Assembly (NCBI GenBank): GCA_022842065.1 | Contig: JALHQH010000086.1 | Location: forward strand, 1 to 23,002 | DNA length: 23,002 nt | Source of the DNA: Caldilineaceae bacterium | GTDB taxonomy: Bacteria; Chloroflexota; Anaerolineae; Caldilineales; Caldilineaceae | Reading direction: 5' to 3' | Shown here: piece by piece, positions 6,344-14,169 of the stretch | Numbering within the stretch: position 1 is the first letter of the stretch | Layout: the number at the start of each line of letters is the position of its first letter | Position numbers and translations under genes: made by a program | The notes under the pieces: model-generated | What the model was told of the DNA's origin: nothing | Seen by the model: the letters and a program-made list of their open reading frames with translations, nothing else | Databases searched by the model: none

Positions 6344-6898
6344 TCATTCCGTCACCACCACGCCCAGCAACCCATCCAAGCTTTGGCGGTTGCGGTTAAT
6401 CTGATACTCCCGCACACCCTCCGGCCCAAGATGCTCAGCATGTTTTTGCAACGTATCCCGCTGTCCCACATACTCATACTTGGGCACGCCATAGCCGCAT
6501 GAGTCGGAGATCCGCGCCACGTTGACGCGGATAATCGAACGCACACCCGGATAGGCGGGGAAGCGCGCCCGTAGCGCCGCAAAGTCGGGGTGATGTTGCT
6601 CGATCACCACGCCGTTGCCATGCAAACGCACAATGTTGGCCGGGCCCGTGAAGGCGCAGAACATAATGACAATCCGCCCATTCTCCTTGAGATGAGCAAT
6701 CGTCTCGACCCCACTGCCCGTGAAATCGAGATAGGCAACCGTGCGCTCGTCGAGCAATGTAAAGGTCCCTGCACCGCCCTTCGGTGAACAGTTCACCAGA
6801 CCATCACCCGCCAATGGTGCCGTGCTCACAAAGAACATCTGTTGCTCGCGAATCCAAGCTGCCAGCTTATCATCGATTACTTCGTAGGTTTTGCCCAT
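6344..6898 (-). CDS. Pyridoxamine 5'-phosphate oxidase-family flavoprotein
   Basis: This 184-residue split-barrel protein of the PNPOx-like family should bind FMN or a related flavin and act as an oxidoreductase of unknown substrate. Recognisable parts are WIREQQMFFVSTAPLAGDG, then VNCSPKGG, then AYLDFTGSGVETIAHLKENG and IVIMFCAF, the usual core of this subgroup. The tail NRQSLDGLLG also fits it. The ATG at 6896-6898 (MGKTYEVIDD) has an AAAGGAT site just upstream; a longer in-frame start at 6937 is less likely. It stands alone. True PdxH function in vitamin B6 synthesis is not implied, because this subgroup is distinct. Confidence 0.8.
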   Translation of the reverse strand: MGKTYEVIDDKLAAWIREQQMFFVSTAPLAGDGLVNCSPKGGAGTFTLLDERTVAYLDFTGSGVETIAHLKENGRIVIMFCAFTGPANIVRLHGNGVVIEQHHPDFAALRARFPAYPGVRSIIRVNVARISDSCGYGVPKYEYVGQRDTLQKHAEHLGPEGVREYQINRNRQSLDGLLGVVVTE

Positions 6899-6965
6899 TA
6901 TTTTATCCTTTATAATTGCCCTTTTTGGGTTTGTCAATTGCCCTGGCCGCCGCCATTAGCCATTA

Positions 6966-6986
6966 ACAATTCACAATTCACAATTG
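6966..6986. repeat. Heptamer tandem array ACAATTC x3
   Basis: Three consecutive 7-bp words (ACAATTC, ACAATTC, ACAATTG) lie in the gap between the flavoprotein and hydrolase genes. They follow related words around 6953-6965. It is one of several 7-bp-period arrays in intergenic gaps of this window. Confidence 0.7.
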
Positions 6987-7009
6987 TTTACTGATGATTC
7001 CGACCCGCG

Positions 7010-8221
7010 TTAATCCACAATCGCGCTATAGGTCAACACCCGCAGCTCGCGCCGGATCGGATACGTCGACGATGGCATGAGTTGTGTCAAGAAGATCACG
7101 ATCTGCTCCTCCACTGGATCGACCCAGAAGGCGGTGCTGGCTGCGCCACCCCAGGCATATTCACCCGGCGAGCCGAGAATTTGCGCTTTGGCCGGATCGA
7201 GCATCACAGAAACACCCAGCCCAAAGCCGATACCACCGTAGGTTGTTTCGCTGAAAACCGGGACGCCCATGCTGGCCAAATCGCCGTTGTTCGGCATGTG
7301 GTTACTCGTCATCAACTCGACCGTTTTACGGCCCAGAATGCGCACACCGCCAAGTTCCCCCTTGTTCAACAGCATCTGCGCAAAGCGGAAATAGTCGGCG
7401 CAGGTGGAGACGAGGCCACCGCCGCCGGAGAAACGAACGGGTGGTTGTCGATAGCTGCTGGTCGTCGGGTCGTCAATCAGTTGCAGTTTGCCATCCTGTG
7501 GAGCATAGTTGGCCGCAAAACGCTGGTGCTGCGCTGCCGGCACATGGAAACCAGTATCAACCATGCCAAGTGGTCCAAAAATATGCTCGGCAAAATATTG
7601 GTCGAGCGGTTGCCCGGAAATGACTTCAACCAGATAGCCAAGGACATCGGTGGCAAAGCTATAGTTCCACTGTGTACCAGGCGAGAAGAGGAGCGGCACC
7701 GTGCTCAGCTTCTCCACTAGATCGGCCAGCGAGCCTTCGTTCATCTTGCGTTCTTGGTAGAGCGCTTCGATGGGATGATCGGCCTTGTTGCCATAGGTCA
7801 AGCCCGCGGTGTGGGTAAAGAGATCGCGAATGGTCATCTCACGGTCAGCATCGGTTCGATAGATATCGCCATTGTGATTATGACCGGCATAAACCTCAAG
7901 ATCTTTGAACGCCGGGATAAAGCGTGCGACGGGGTTGTCGAGTTGAAAGCGCCCTTGTTCATAGAGTTGCAACAGGGCGACACTGGTAATCGGCTTGGTC
8001 ATGGAGTAGATGCGAAAGATTGTATCCTGGGCAATCGGCTGCTGCCGTGCCACATCGGCCAGCCCATAGTGGTGGAGATAGGCGGGTTGGCCCCGGCGCG
8101 CCACCATCACCAGATAGCCCGGTAGTTTGCCCTGGTCGACATAGCCATTAAAATGCTGGCCAATGCGTGCCAAGCGCGACGGACTTAAGCCGACTTGGAT
8201 TGGTTCGATAACAGAAAGCAT
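7010..8221 (-). CDS. Serine beta-lactamase-family hydrolase (class C-like / esterase)
   Basis: This 403-residue enzyme belongs to the family of class C beta-lactamases, DD-peptidases and EstB-type esterases. The nucleophile motif is S73-M-T-K76 in FRIYSMTKPITSVALLQL. The second motif is Y187-S188 in GTQWNYSFATDVLG, followed by a Gly-rich WGGAAST region in the place of the KTG triad. FTHTAGLTYG is also typical. No signal peptide is visible, so it is probably cytoplasmic and more likely an esterase or peptidase than a resistance enzyme. The ATG at 8219-8221 is chosen because AAGGAG lies ~8 bp upstream; a longer in-frame start at 8311 would run through the promoter. It is divergent from the lipoprotein gene. 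Confidence 0.87.
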   Translation of the reverse strand: MLSVIEPIQVGLSPSRLARIGQHFNGYVDQGKLPGYLVMVARRGQPAYLHHYGLADVARQQPIAQDTIFRIYSMTKPITSVALLQLYEQGRFQLDNPVARFIPAFKDLEVYAGHNHNGDIYRTDADREMTIRDLFTHTAGLTYGNKADHPIEALYQERKMNEGSLADLVEKLSTVPLLFSPGTQWNYSFATDVLGYLVEVISGQPLDQYFAEHIFGPLGMVDTGFHVPAAQHQRFAANYAPQDGKLQLIDDPTTSSYRQPPVRFSGGGGLVSTCADYFRFAQMLLNKGELGGVRILGRKTVELMTSNHMPNNGDLASMGVPVFSETTYGGIGFGLGVSVMLDPAKAQILGSPGEYAWGGAASTAFWVDPVEEQIVIFLTQLMPSSTYPIRRELRVLTYSAIVD

Positions 8222-8258
8222 CAGTTTGCTCCTTGGCTGGTTTGCGGCAGATGATGCC

Positions 8259-8287
8259 GTAATAAACGTGTAATACTTTTGTGACAA
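8259..8287 (-). promoter_or_regulatory. Promoter of the beta-lactamase-family hydrolase gene
   Basis: On the minus strand TTGTCA (8282-8287, 5 of 6 matches) and TATTAC (8259-8264, 4 of 6) are separated by 17 bp, 38 bp before the start codon. The short divergent gap (8222-8356) must also hold the promoter of the lipoprotein gene, which I could not place. Confidence 0.5.
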
Positions 8288-8356
8288 TGCGTTAATCTCG
8301 GCGGGTGACACTGTGAGCAGGTAAACATATCTTCCACAGTCATGAAAGGATTAACC

Positions 8357-9082
8357 ATGTTATTACGCAAAACAGTGCTCACGGGGGTTGTTGGTCTCTT
8401 TTTGCTCAGTGCCTGTAGTGCGCCCGCCCAGCCCGCCACAGGTACCATGCAAGAAAAAGAGGCGATGACGAGCGAAACCAGTATGATGACCGACACCATG
8501 CCCATGAGTGACACCATGCCCATGTCTGACACTATGCAGATGAGTGACACCATGCCCATGACCGATACCATGCATATGAGTGACACTATGTCCATGACCG
8601 ATACCATGCCCATGACCGATACGAAGACCGGCGATGCCATGATGATCGAGCGACCGGCCTGGCAGACTATCAGCCTGACCGATGCCCGAACGGGCACAAC
8701 CTTTACCCTGGCTGACTTCGCCGGCAAGACCGTCTTTATTGAGACGATGGCAACCTGGTGTCCAAATTGTCGGCAACAATTGGCCAATGTCAAGAGCGCA
8801 GCGGAACGGGCTGATGCGGAACAGGTCGTCTTTATTGCGATTAGTGTCGAGACCGACCTATCCCCAGCGACGCTGGCCCAATATGCCGACGATAATGGCT
8901 TTGGCTGGACCTTTGCCGTCGCCACACCGGAACTGGTGCAAGCCTTAGGTGCGACCTTTGGCCCGACCATTGCCAACCCACCGGCCACGCCCCATTTTCT
9001 GATTCACCCAGATGGTTCGCACAGTGACCTTGTGACCGGCTTTGAAAGCGGCGATGCGATTCTCGCAGCGCTGGCGGGCTAG
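8357..9082 (+). CDS. Thioredoxin-fold lipoprotein with Met-rich repeat
   Basis: This 241-residue exported lipoprotein has a hydrophobic signal ending in the lipobox LLSAC (lipidated C20). Next come a Met-rich linker (~43-96) with seven TMxM[ST]D hexapeptides, and then a TlpA/AhpC-TSA-like thioredoxin domain. The redox motif is C135-P-N-C138 in ETMATWCPNCRQQL, and FLIHPDGSHSDLVTG is the usual late strand region. It should act outside the membrane as a thiol-disulfide reductase. The Met clusters suggest Cu(I) binding, by analogy with Met-rich copper carriers; this is inference. The ATG at 8357 has AAAGGA at 8345-8350. The stop codon nearly abuts the CcdA-like gene, whose product would supply electrons to the CPNC pair. 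The repeat may also be only a flexible spacer. Confidence 0.88.
   Translation: MLLRKTVLTGVVGLFLLSACSAPAQPATGTMQEKEAMTSETSMMTDTMPMSDTMPMSDTMQMSDTMPMTDTMHMSDTMSMTDTMPMTDTKTGDAMMIERPAWQTISLTDARTGTTFTLADFAGKTVFIETMATWCPNCRQQLANVKSAAERADAEQVVFIAISVETDLSPATLAQYADDNGFGWTFAVATPELVQALGATFGPTIANPPATPHFLIHPDGSHSDLVTGFESGDAILAALAG
8495..8620 (+). repeat. Seven 18-bp repeats encoding TMxM[ST]D
   Basis: Residues 47-88 of the lipoprotein are seven consecutive hexapeptides: TMPMSD twice, TMQMSD, TMPMTD, TMHMSD, TMSMTD, TMPMTD. Wobble positions and the third residue vary, while both methionines and the final aspartate are invariant. That implies selection on the peptide rather than very recent slippage. Copy number may vary between strains. 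Confidence 0.95.
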
Positions 9083-9093
9083 TGGGTAACGTG

Positions 9094-9759
9094 ATGGAAC
9101 AATATTTGCAAGCCTTTGTGTTGGGCAATGGCGCAATTCTGACCAATGTCTGCCTGTTGCCGCTCTATCCCGGTCTGATCGCTTTTCTGGCCGGCAATGC
9201 GCAACAGCGTCGTGCGGCTGGGGCGACAAAATGGCTGGGCTTGTTGGTGCTGGCCGGGGTATTAAGTTTGATGTTGGCCCTTGGCGCGCTGCTTTATGGG
9301 TTGCAACAATCCTTTAGCACGATCCTACCAGTTTTGCTACCGACCATCTATGGGGTGGTGATTGTGCTCGGCGGGCTGATGCTGCTGGGCAACAATCCCT
9401 TTAATCGGCTGGCCACGGCGCAGACACCGGCGCTGCAAAATCCCTACTTAGGGGCCTTCACTTATGGCCTGCTCTTAGGCCCAATGACCTTGCCTTGTGC
9501 TGGGCCATTGGTGATTAGTGCCTTTTTGTTGGGGGCCGGCAGTATTGCCAATCTGGCCAACAGTCTGCTCTACTTTCTGGCGTTTGGCCTCGGCTTTGGT
9601 TGGCCATTAGTGCTTTTACCGTTACTAACAGCGCCTTTTCAGCGCCATTTTACTCGCTGGATGACGGCTAACTATAAGCTTTTAACCCGCTTTTCCGGCG
9701 CTTTATTATTGGCAATTGGCATCTTTGGAATCTATGCCGAAGTTTTGCCGAACCTTTAG
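9094..9759 (+). CDS. CcdA/DsbD-type transmembrane thiol reductant carrier
   Basis: This ~221-residue protein has about six membrane segments. The two redox cysteines of the CcdA/DsbD transmembrane family are present: C20 in TNVCLLPLYPGLIAF and C135 in GPMTLPCAGPLV, both next to the family's prolines. It carries reducing equivalents from cytoplasmic thioredoxin to extracytoplasmic partners. The obvious partner is the CPNC lipoprotein, whose gene ends 11 bp before this start. Start choice is uncertain: a GTG at 9082 overlaps the preceding stop, and a GTG at 9091 and the ATG at 9094 follow. None has a strong ribosome binding site, so translational coupling is likely. Roles in cytochrome c maturation or copper-site assembly are both possible. 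Confidence 0.88.
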   Translation: MEQYLQAFVLGNGAILTNVCLLPLYPGLIAFLAGNAQQRRAAGATKWLGLLVLAGVLSLMLALGALLYGLQQSFSTILPVLLPTIYGVVIVLGGLMLLGNNPFNRLATAQTPALQNPYLGAFTYGLLLGPMTLPCAGPLVISAFLLGAGSIANLANSLLYFLAFGLGFGWPLVLLPLLTAPFQRHFTRWMTANYKLLTRFSGALLLAIGIFGIYAEVLPNL

Positions 9760-9810
9760 GGCCACGTCATTGCAGACATAGTGATAGCCCTTACGCAGAT
9801 TTTACCTTAG

Positions 9811-9866
9811 TCACAGCGAATACAGAGGCCATCATTATCTCTGTGTTCTTTGTGTTCTCTGTGGCT
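9811..9866. repeat. Dispersed imperfect inverted repeat
   Basis: The stretch 9838-9866 is built from TCTGTG/TTTGTG words. It is partly complementary to 9811-9828, so the region can fold as an imperfect hairpin between two convergent genes. Similar cacaaag/ctttgtg-type sequence occurs around 11726-11790. It may serve as a weak transcription barrier. Confidence 0.35.
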
Positions 9867-9881
9867 GATGCGTAACTCTGA

Positions 9882-10097
9882 CTAATAAAGCTCCGGCATC
9901 TCAATCGGCTCCGGCTGCGGTTTACAGACCCCACACCAGAGCGCATCACCGACCACAATCGCTTTGGGAACCTGCTGTTCGCCGACATAAATTGTGATGA
10001 TGTAAGGCAACAGGTCTGCCATGTGCGCTTTACAGAGGGCACGGCCACAAAAGCGGCAGACACCATGCGCTGGTTTTTCACAGTGAAAACAGAGCAT
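9882..10097 (-). CDS. Small zinc-ribbon protein (B-box-like)
   Basis: This 71-residue protein is dominated by metal-ligand pairs: C3-x2-C6, C14-x2-C17, C22-x2-H25 and a late CGVC pair. The order FHCEKPAHGVC, RFCGRALCKAHM resembles a B-box or FYVE-like zinc ribbon that could hold two zinc ions. No catalytic motif or membrane segment is present, so an adaptor role is the best guess. The ATG at 10095-10097 lies 2 bp after the stop of the winged-helix gene and has GGGAG ~7 bp upstream. It is the last gene of the operon with the PrsW-type protease; its function there is unknown. Confidence 0.7.
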   Translation of the reverse strand: MLCFHCEKPAHGVCRFCGRALCKAHMADLLPYIITIYVGEQQVPKAIVVGDALWCGVCKPQPEPIEMPELY

Positions 10098-10099
10098 GG

Positions 10100-10450
10100 T
10101 TAGGCTCCCGCTTCTTTATTAAGTTTATCGGTCAGCAGTTGCCAGAGCCCAGTTGGGACTTTGCGTTTGCGACGTGGGGCCAGTCGCACTTGGTAGTGCG
10201 GCACAGTTGATCCATCCAACTGCTCAACAAAGCCTTTGGCCTGTAGTGCCTCTAACAACCGCTGGGCCTGTTCCGTACCGCCCACCTGTGTGCTGATTTC
10301 AAGCCAGCTTGCGACACCGTTGCGCGTTAACCAGTTCACCAGTTGGCGCTGATCTGACGGCAACGCCATCAGATCAGCTAAAGTCAGGCCACCACTCGGC
10401 GTGCGTTCGGCCAGGGTATGCTGTAAACGATCAAAAAGACCTTTCGGCAC
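10100..10450 (-). CDS. Winged-helix-like small protein with terminal Trp/Phe motifs
   Basis: This is a 116-residue protein. The middle (LVNWLTRNGVASWLEISTQV, then LLEALQAKGFVEQ and a basic wing YQVRLAPRRKRK) looks like a winged helix-turn-helix domain that could bind DNA or a partner. Both ends carry the same short motif, GLFDRLQHTL at 4-13 and GLWQLLTDKL at 101-110, and the upstream PrsW-type protein carries it twice more. The start is GTG at 10448-10450, supported by AAGGAGG about 8 bp upstream. The gene lies between the protease gene (29 bp away) and the zinc-ribbon gene (2 bp), so the three are surely cotranscribed. The family is familiar in outline but I cannot name it. Confidence 0.65.
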   Translation of the reverse strand: MPKGLFDRLQHTLAERTPSGGLTLADLMALPSDQRQLVNWLTRNGVASWLEISTQVGGTEQAQRLLEALQAKGFVEQLDGSTVPHYQVRLAPRRKRKVPTGLWQLLTDKLNKEAGA

Positions 10451-10479
10451 GAGGTGTGCCTCCTTTCTGGGTTTGGGTT

Positions 10480-11571
10480 CTATGGTTTATCAAGCTTATC
10501 CCCAATCCGGCTCCACATGCTGGTGCGCGCGGTGGGCGAGGGCGTGGCAAGGGTGGTATTGAGCCGCTCCCACACGCCTTCACTAACCGGCGGGAGGATC
10601 GAACGGACGTAGGACATGCAGTAGACGCCGATGGTCCGGCGTAAGACATCAACTTCGTCGCGCAGTTGGGCAATTTCGGCGGCCATTGTTTCCTGTAATT
10701 GCGCATCACTTGTCATCGTCTCAACCTTGCGCTTCAGGCCAAGTTGGGCTTGCAGGCGCAAGAATTTTTCAACCTGCCCCCGTTTTTCTGCGCCAAACCG
10801 TTGGGCCACCGGTGCCAACAAACGATCTAGCTGGGCGAGCTCCTGGACGACAGCCGCTTCGCCCTGCGAGACACCGGTAGCGCTACCTAAGGTTTCACGC
10901 AACCAGGCGCGTTCCTCGTGTAGCCCCCAGCGAATCAAGAGAATGTTTAAGCCGACTGCACTCAGCCCCAACAGGATCGCCAAAATGATCGCAAAGAAGC
11001 CCCACGGTTGGCTGATCAGATTGTTAAAGGCGAGGTGTAAACTCATTGCCGCGACCCAGCCCAAGGCGACCGCGCCAATGCGCGTGATGCCGCGGCCAAA
11101 ACGTAACCGGCCCAAGGCCACACCGACCAACGCGCTGGCACTGCCATGCATCAGTGATGTCGAAAAAGCACGGGTAATCGCCAACGCCAGGCCACTGTAG
11201 GCTGGGCTATCACTCCCGATGCGACTCAAATAGAGCAGGTTTTCCACCACCGCAAAGGCGACCCCCGTGCCAAAGCCATAGATCGCGCCATCAACAAAGT
11301 AGGTAAAATCCGGCTGGCGCACATAGTAAATCAGCACCAGTGACTTGAGGATCTCTTCCACAATCGGCGCGACCAGGGTGATCATCACCATATAGCCGAC
11401 CACCGGGACCAGGGTACTGTTAATGAGATAGGCGGCCAGAAACGCGGCGATCCCGCCGAGCATACAGGTAATGACGGCGTGCGAAGTCCCCGATGCATAG
11501 AGATCCAAACGCCGTACCAACCACAAAAAGCCCAGCGGAATCAGTATCGCCACCGCACCTGCCGCAATCAT
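10480..11571 (-). CDS. PrsW-family intramembrane protease with cytosolic coiled-coil tail
   Basis: This 363-residue protein has a membrane domain (~1-215) with the PrsW/CAAX-protease-like signature: E72-E73-x2-K76 in APIVEEILKS, then the GFGTGVAFAVVEN region with E110-N111, H142 in SLMHGSASAL, and H179 in SLHLAFNNL. PrsW-type enzymes cut membrane proteins such as anti-sigma factors. The C-terminal third is a predicted cytosolic coiled coil (~235-310) ending in two copies of a G/S-x-W-x-R motif (332-341, 351-360), which is longer than the usual PrsW. The ATG at 11569-11571 has GGAGG 5 bp upstream and is preferred over a GTG at 11589. It heads the three-gene operon; no sigma or anti-sigma gene is nearby, so the substrate is unknown. 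Confidence 0.85.
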   Translation of the reverse strand: MIAAGAVAILIPLGFLWLVRRLDLYASGTSHAVITCMLGGIAAFLAAYLINSTLVPVVGYMVMITLVAPIVEEILKSLVLIYYVRQPDFTYFVDGAIYGFGTGVAFAVVENLLYLSRIGSDSPAYSGLALAITRAFSTSLMHGSASALVGVALGRLRFGRGITRIGAVALGWVAAMSLHLAFNNLISQPWGFFAIILAILLGLSAVGLNILLIRWGLHEERAWLRETLGSATGVSQGEAAVVQELAQLDRLLAPVAQRFGAEKRGQVEKFLRLQAQLGLKRKVETMTSDAQLQETMAAEIAQLRDEVDVLRRTIGVYCMSYVRSILPPVSEGVWERLNTTLATPSPTARTSMWSRIGDKLDKP

Positions 11572-11617
11572 TACGCCTCCAACCCCCACTGATCAGCAAG
11601 AATAGATCACTTACCCT

Positions 11618-11626
11618 AGTATAACA
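11618..11626 (-). promoter_or_regulatory. Extended -10 promoter of the PrsW operon
   Basis: On the minus strand TGtTATACT forms an extended -10 element 47 bp before the start codon. A -35 candidate, TTACAA, lies 16 bp further upstream and is weak. Confidence 0.45.
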
Positions 11627-11685
11627 GATGCCATCTTACTTGTAATAGCGCGCCTGCGGTAATGCAACTATTCTCCATAAGACGA

Positions 11686-11936
11686 CATGTCCTACCGGCG
11701 TGGATAACGATGAAAATTTTCCTACCGCGAAGAGCACAAAGGGGGCACAAGGTTTTTCTTTGCGTAACTTTGCGCGCTTCGCGACCTTGGCGGTGGGCTT
11801 ATTTTACCATCAGGCCCCATGTCCTACCGGCACCGATAACGATGAAAATAGAACGCGGATTTTCCGGATTTGGCTGATTTACGCTGAGTTTCATCGGGTT
11901 TATCCGCCTAATCAGCCAAATCCGCGTTCTATTTTC
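11686..11936. repeat. Nested dispersed repeats: 32-bp direct repeats, each followed by a hairpin
   Basis: This fills most of the 386-bp gap between the PrsW and ABC transporter genes. Two 32-bp direct repeats (11686-11717 and 11818-11849, three mismatches) are followed by different inverted repeats. The first (about 11721-11796) is an imperfect palindrome of the cgcgaag/cttcgcg, cacaaag/ctttgcg kind. The second (11844-11936) has perfect 19-bp outer arms, and a fuller pairing of 27 bp if a 9-nt bulge is allowed. The arm of the second recurs at 21700-21774. No gene was seen in this gap. Confidence 0.75.
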
Positions 11937-11957
11937 AGGGCAGGCAAGTGCGCTGCA

Positions 11958-12908
11958 TTAGCCAGGTGGTGGAGTTGGGGTACGGTTGATCAGGCTGATA
12001 AAGACATCTTCCAGCGAAGGGGCAATTGGCGCAATGGCGTGGACAGTCAGGCCGGCATGTTGCAACAATTGGTTAACTTGCGCGCGGTCGAGCCGTGCCG
12101 GATCGATGAGCAGATGCACATCCAACCCGTGGATGGCGACATCGCTAACCCCCACCTGGCCGGTTAGCACTGTCACCGCCGTAAAGGGTTCACTACAGCG
12201 GATGTTCAACAGTTCACCTTGTAGCGCGGTAACTTTGAGTTCAGCCGCAGGGGCCAGGGCACACAGCACACCATTATGAATCATACCAATGCGGCCGGCA
12301 TGTTCGGCCTCATCCAGATAATGGGTGGTCACAAAAACCGTCACCCCATCACGCGCCAGGCCGTGGATCATTGTCCAAAATTGACGGCGCGAGACCGGAT
12401 CGACACCAGCCGTTGGCTCATCAAGAAAGAGCAGCCGTGGCCGGTGGATAATCGCACAACCAAGCGCCAGCCGCTGCTTCCAGCCACCAGAAAGTTCGCC
12501 GGCCAACTGTCGTTCACGCCCCTGCAAGCCGGCCATCTGAATCAACTCGTCGAGGCGCGTCCGCTGCGTGGCCGCCGGGACACTGTAGACCCCGGCATAG
12601 AATTGGAGATTTTCGCGCACGGAGAGATCTTCATAGAGAGCAAACCGTTGGCTCATATAACCAATGCCCTGTTTGATTCGCTCGCCCTCGCGGTTAATGT
12701 CGTAGCCCAGCACCCAGCCTGCCCCAGACGTGGATTGCAAAATGCCACAGAGCATGCGGATCGTCGTACTCTTCCCCGACCCATTAGGGCCGAGGAAAGC
12801 AAAAACCTCGCCCGCGTGGACGGAAAAAGTCAGATCATTGACTGCGATATGCTCGCCAAAACGCTTGGTCAGGTGACGCACATCGATAATTGGTTGCAGA
12901 TTGGTCAT
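11958..12908 (-). CDS. ABC-2 type exporter ATP-binding protein (YbhF/DrrA-like)
   Basis: This 316-residue ATPase drives the permease encoded just upstream. Walker A is GPNGSGKST (40-48), the signature motif is LSGGWKQRL, Walker B is LLFLDEPTAGVD, and the switch histidine lies in VFVTTHYLDEAEH. About 100 residues follow the ATPase core, ending with SLEDVFISLI, typical of DrrA/CcmA-type subunits of drug, polymer or lipid exporters. It has a single nucleotide-binding domain and so works as a dimer. The ATG at 12906-12908 has only a weak GGGAAT site; the start is 19 bp beyond the permease stop, so coupling is likely. It is third in the adaptor-permease-ATPase order. The cargo cannot be told from sequence. 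Confidence 0.92.
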   Translation of the reverse strand: MTNLQPIIDVRHLTKRFGEHIAVNDLTFSVHAGEVFAFLGPNGSGKSTTIRMLCGILQSTSGAGWVLGYDINREGERIKQGIGYMSQRFALYEDLSVRENLQFYAGVYSVPAATQRTRLDELIQMAGLQGRERQLAGELSGGWKQRLALGCAIIHRPRLLFLDEPTAGVDPVSRRQFWTMIHGLARDGVTVFVTTHYLDEAEHAGRIGMIHNGVLCALAPAAELKVTALQGELLNIRCSEPFTAVTVLTGQVGVSDVAIHGLDVHLLIDPARLDRAQVNQLLQHAGLTVHAIAPIAPSLEDVFISLINRTPTPPPG

Positions 12909-12927
12909 TGTAGATTCCCGGTTTACC

Positions 12928-14055
12928 CTATCCAATGCGTTTCTGAAAGCGCCGCGCGCTCAAGGTAAAAACGACCAGACTAAAGATCGCTAACGGTACG
13001 ATACTCGGCCAGAGCACCGCGACCCCCACGCCTTTAAGCATAATCCCGCGTAGAATCTCCAGATAATAAGTCATCGGCGTCAGTAGCGAGAGGGCTTGGA
13101 TGATCGGCGGCATCGTTTCGCGCGGGTAGAGAAAGCCGGAGAGCAACATGGAGGGCAGCATCACAAAGAGTGCCATCTGCATCGCCTGTGCCTGGGTCTG
13201 CGAAACGGTGGAGATGAGCAGCCCCAAGCCCAGTGACCCCAGCAGAAAGAGCACCGACAGCAAGGCCAACAGGAGCAGACTGCCGCTTACTTCCACGCCA
13301 AAGAGAACTCGCCCAGCGATCAAGGCGACTGTCGCCGCCAGGGACGAGGTAACGGTATAGGGCAAAATTTTACCGAGCATTAATTCCCATGGTTTGATCG
13401 GCGTGACGATGATCTGTTCAAGCGTGCCCCGCTCGCGCTCGCGGACCACGGCAAAGGCGGTCAACAACAGCGCCTGAAAGAGCAGGATCAGGGCGATAAT
13501 GCCTGGCACCATAAAGTTGGCACTGACCATACGGGGGTTATAGAGCACCACCGGGCGTAACTCGATGGCACTGCTGCTACCCCGTGCGCCGCGGTGGGCT
13601 TGGCGGGCCGCATTGACTTCTCCGCCATGAGCCAGGCTAATTGCACCGGCAGCAAAAGAAGCGGTCGCCGCAATGTTTGGGTCGGAGCCATCAACAATCA
13701 GTTGCACCACGCCGGTCTGACCGCGCAACAACTGGTTGCCAAAATCGGGGGGAATGTGCAGCCCCACCTTGGCGGTCCCGCGATCAATCGCCGCGGTGAG
13801 ATCGCTTTGTTGCTGGGCCTGGCCATAGACATCGAAATAACCGCTGTTGTTAAAAGCCGCAATCAGGGCGCGGCTGTCAGCATCTTGTGCTTCATCAAAG
13901 ACAATTGTCGGCAGATGGTCAACCACCGTGTTAATGGCATAGCCCAGCAGCAACAACTGCATCACCGGCAAGACCAAGACCATCGCCAGCGTCCGCCGGT
14001 CACGCCGAATCTGGATAAATTCCTTGCGGATAATCGCCCCCACGCGTGATTGCAT
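12928..14055 (-). CDS. ABC-2 family permease (YbhS/YbhR-like)
   Basis: This 375-residue permease starts with a cytoplasmic stretch IIRKEFIQIRRDRRTLAMVLVL, shortened here to KEFIQIRRDRR, the usual ABC-2 N-terminal signature. It continues with one membrane segment, a ~150-residue extracytoplasmic domain (VFDEAQDADSRALI through the PPDFGNQL region) and five further membrane segments from MVPGIIALILLF onward. VRERERGTLEQIIVTPIKPWE is the conserved cytoplasmic loop of this family (core EREKGTLEQ-like). A single permease gene implies a homodimer, unlike the two-permease ybhSR. The ATG at 14053-14055 has AAGGA ~10 bp upstream. It is separated from the adaptor gene by a 114-bp repeat-rich gap but is in the same orientation. 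Confidence 0.9.
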   Translation of the reverse strand: MQSRVGAIIRKEFIQIRRDRRTLAMVLVLPVMQLLLLGYAINTVVDHLPTIVFDEAQDADSRALIAAFNNSGYFDVYGQAQQQSDLTAAIDRGTAKVGLHIPPDFGNQLLRGQTGVVQLIVDGSDPNIAATASFAAGAISLAHGGEVNAARQAHRGARGSSSAIELRPVVLYNPRMVSANFMVPGIIALILLFQALLLTAFAVVRERERGTLEQIIVTPIKPWELMLGKILPYTVTSSLAATVALIAGRVLFGVEVSGSLLLLALLSVLFLLGSLGLGLLISTVSQTQAQAMQMALFVMLPSMLLSGFLYPRETMPPIIQALSLLTPMTYYLEILRGIMLKGVGVAVLWPSIVPLAIFSLVVFTLSARRFQKRIG

Positions 14056-14070
14056 GGTCAGTGGTCCTTG

Positions 14071-14169
14071 GGTTGGTTAGTTAGTTAGTTGGGTAGTCGG
14101 TTAGTCGGGTGGTCGGTGACCCGTCTCTCGTGTCTCGTGTCTCGTGTCTCGTCTCTCGTACCTCGTGTC
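14071..14169. repeat. Short tandem arrays between adaptor and permease genes
   Basis: Positions 14126-14167 are six 7-bp words of the type TCTCGTG, abutting the adaptor stop codon at 14170. Positions 14071-14117 contain GTTA and TAGTCGG words. The array lies inside an otherwise tight operon, so it would be transcribed. Confidence 0.8.

Noticed and set aside
8221..8988. Long minus-strand frame opposite the Met-rich lipoprotein
   Set aside because: It is the antisense reading of the 18-bp repeats and the thioredoxin domain, without family features or a ribosome binding site.
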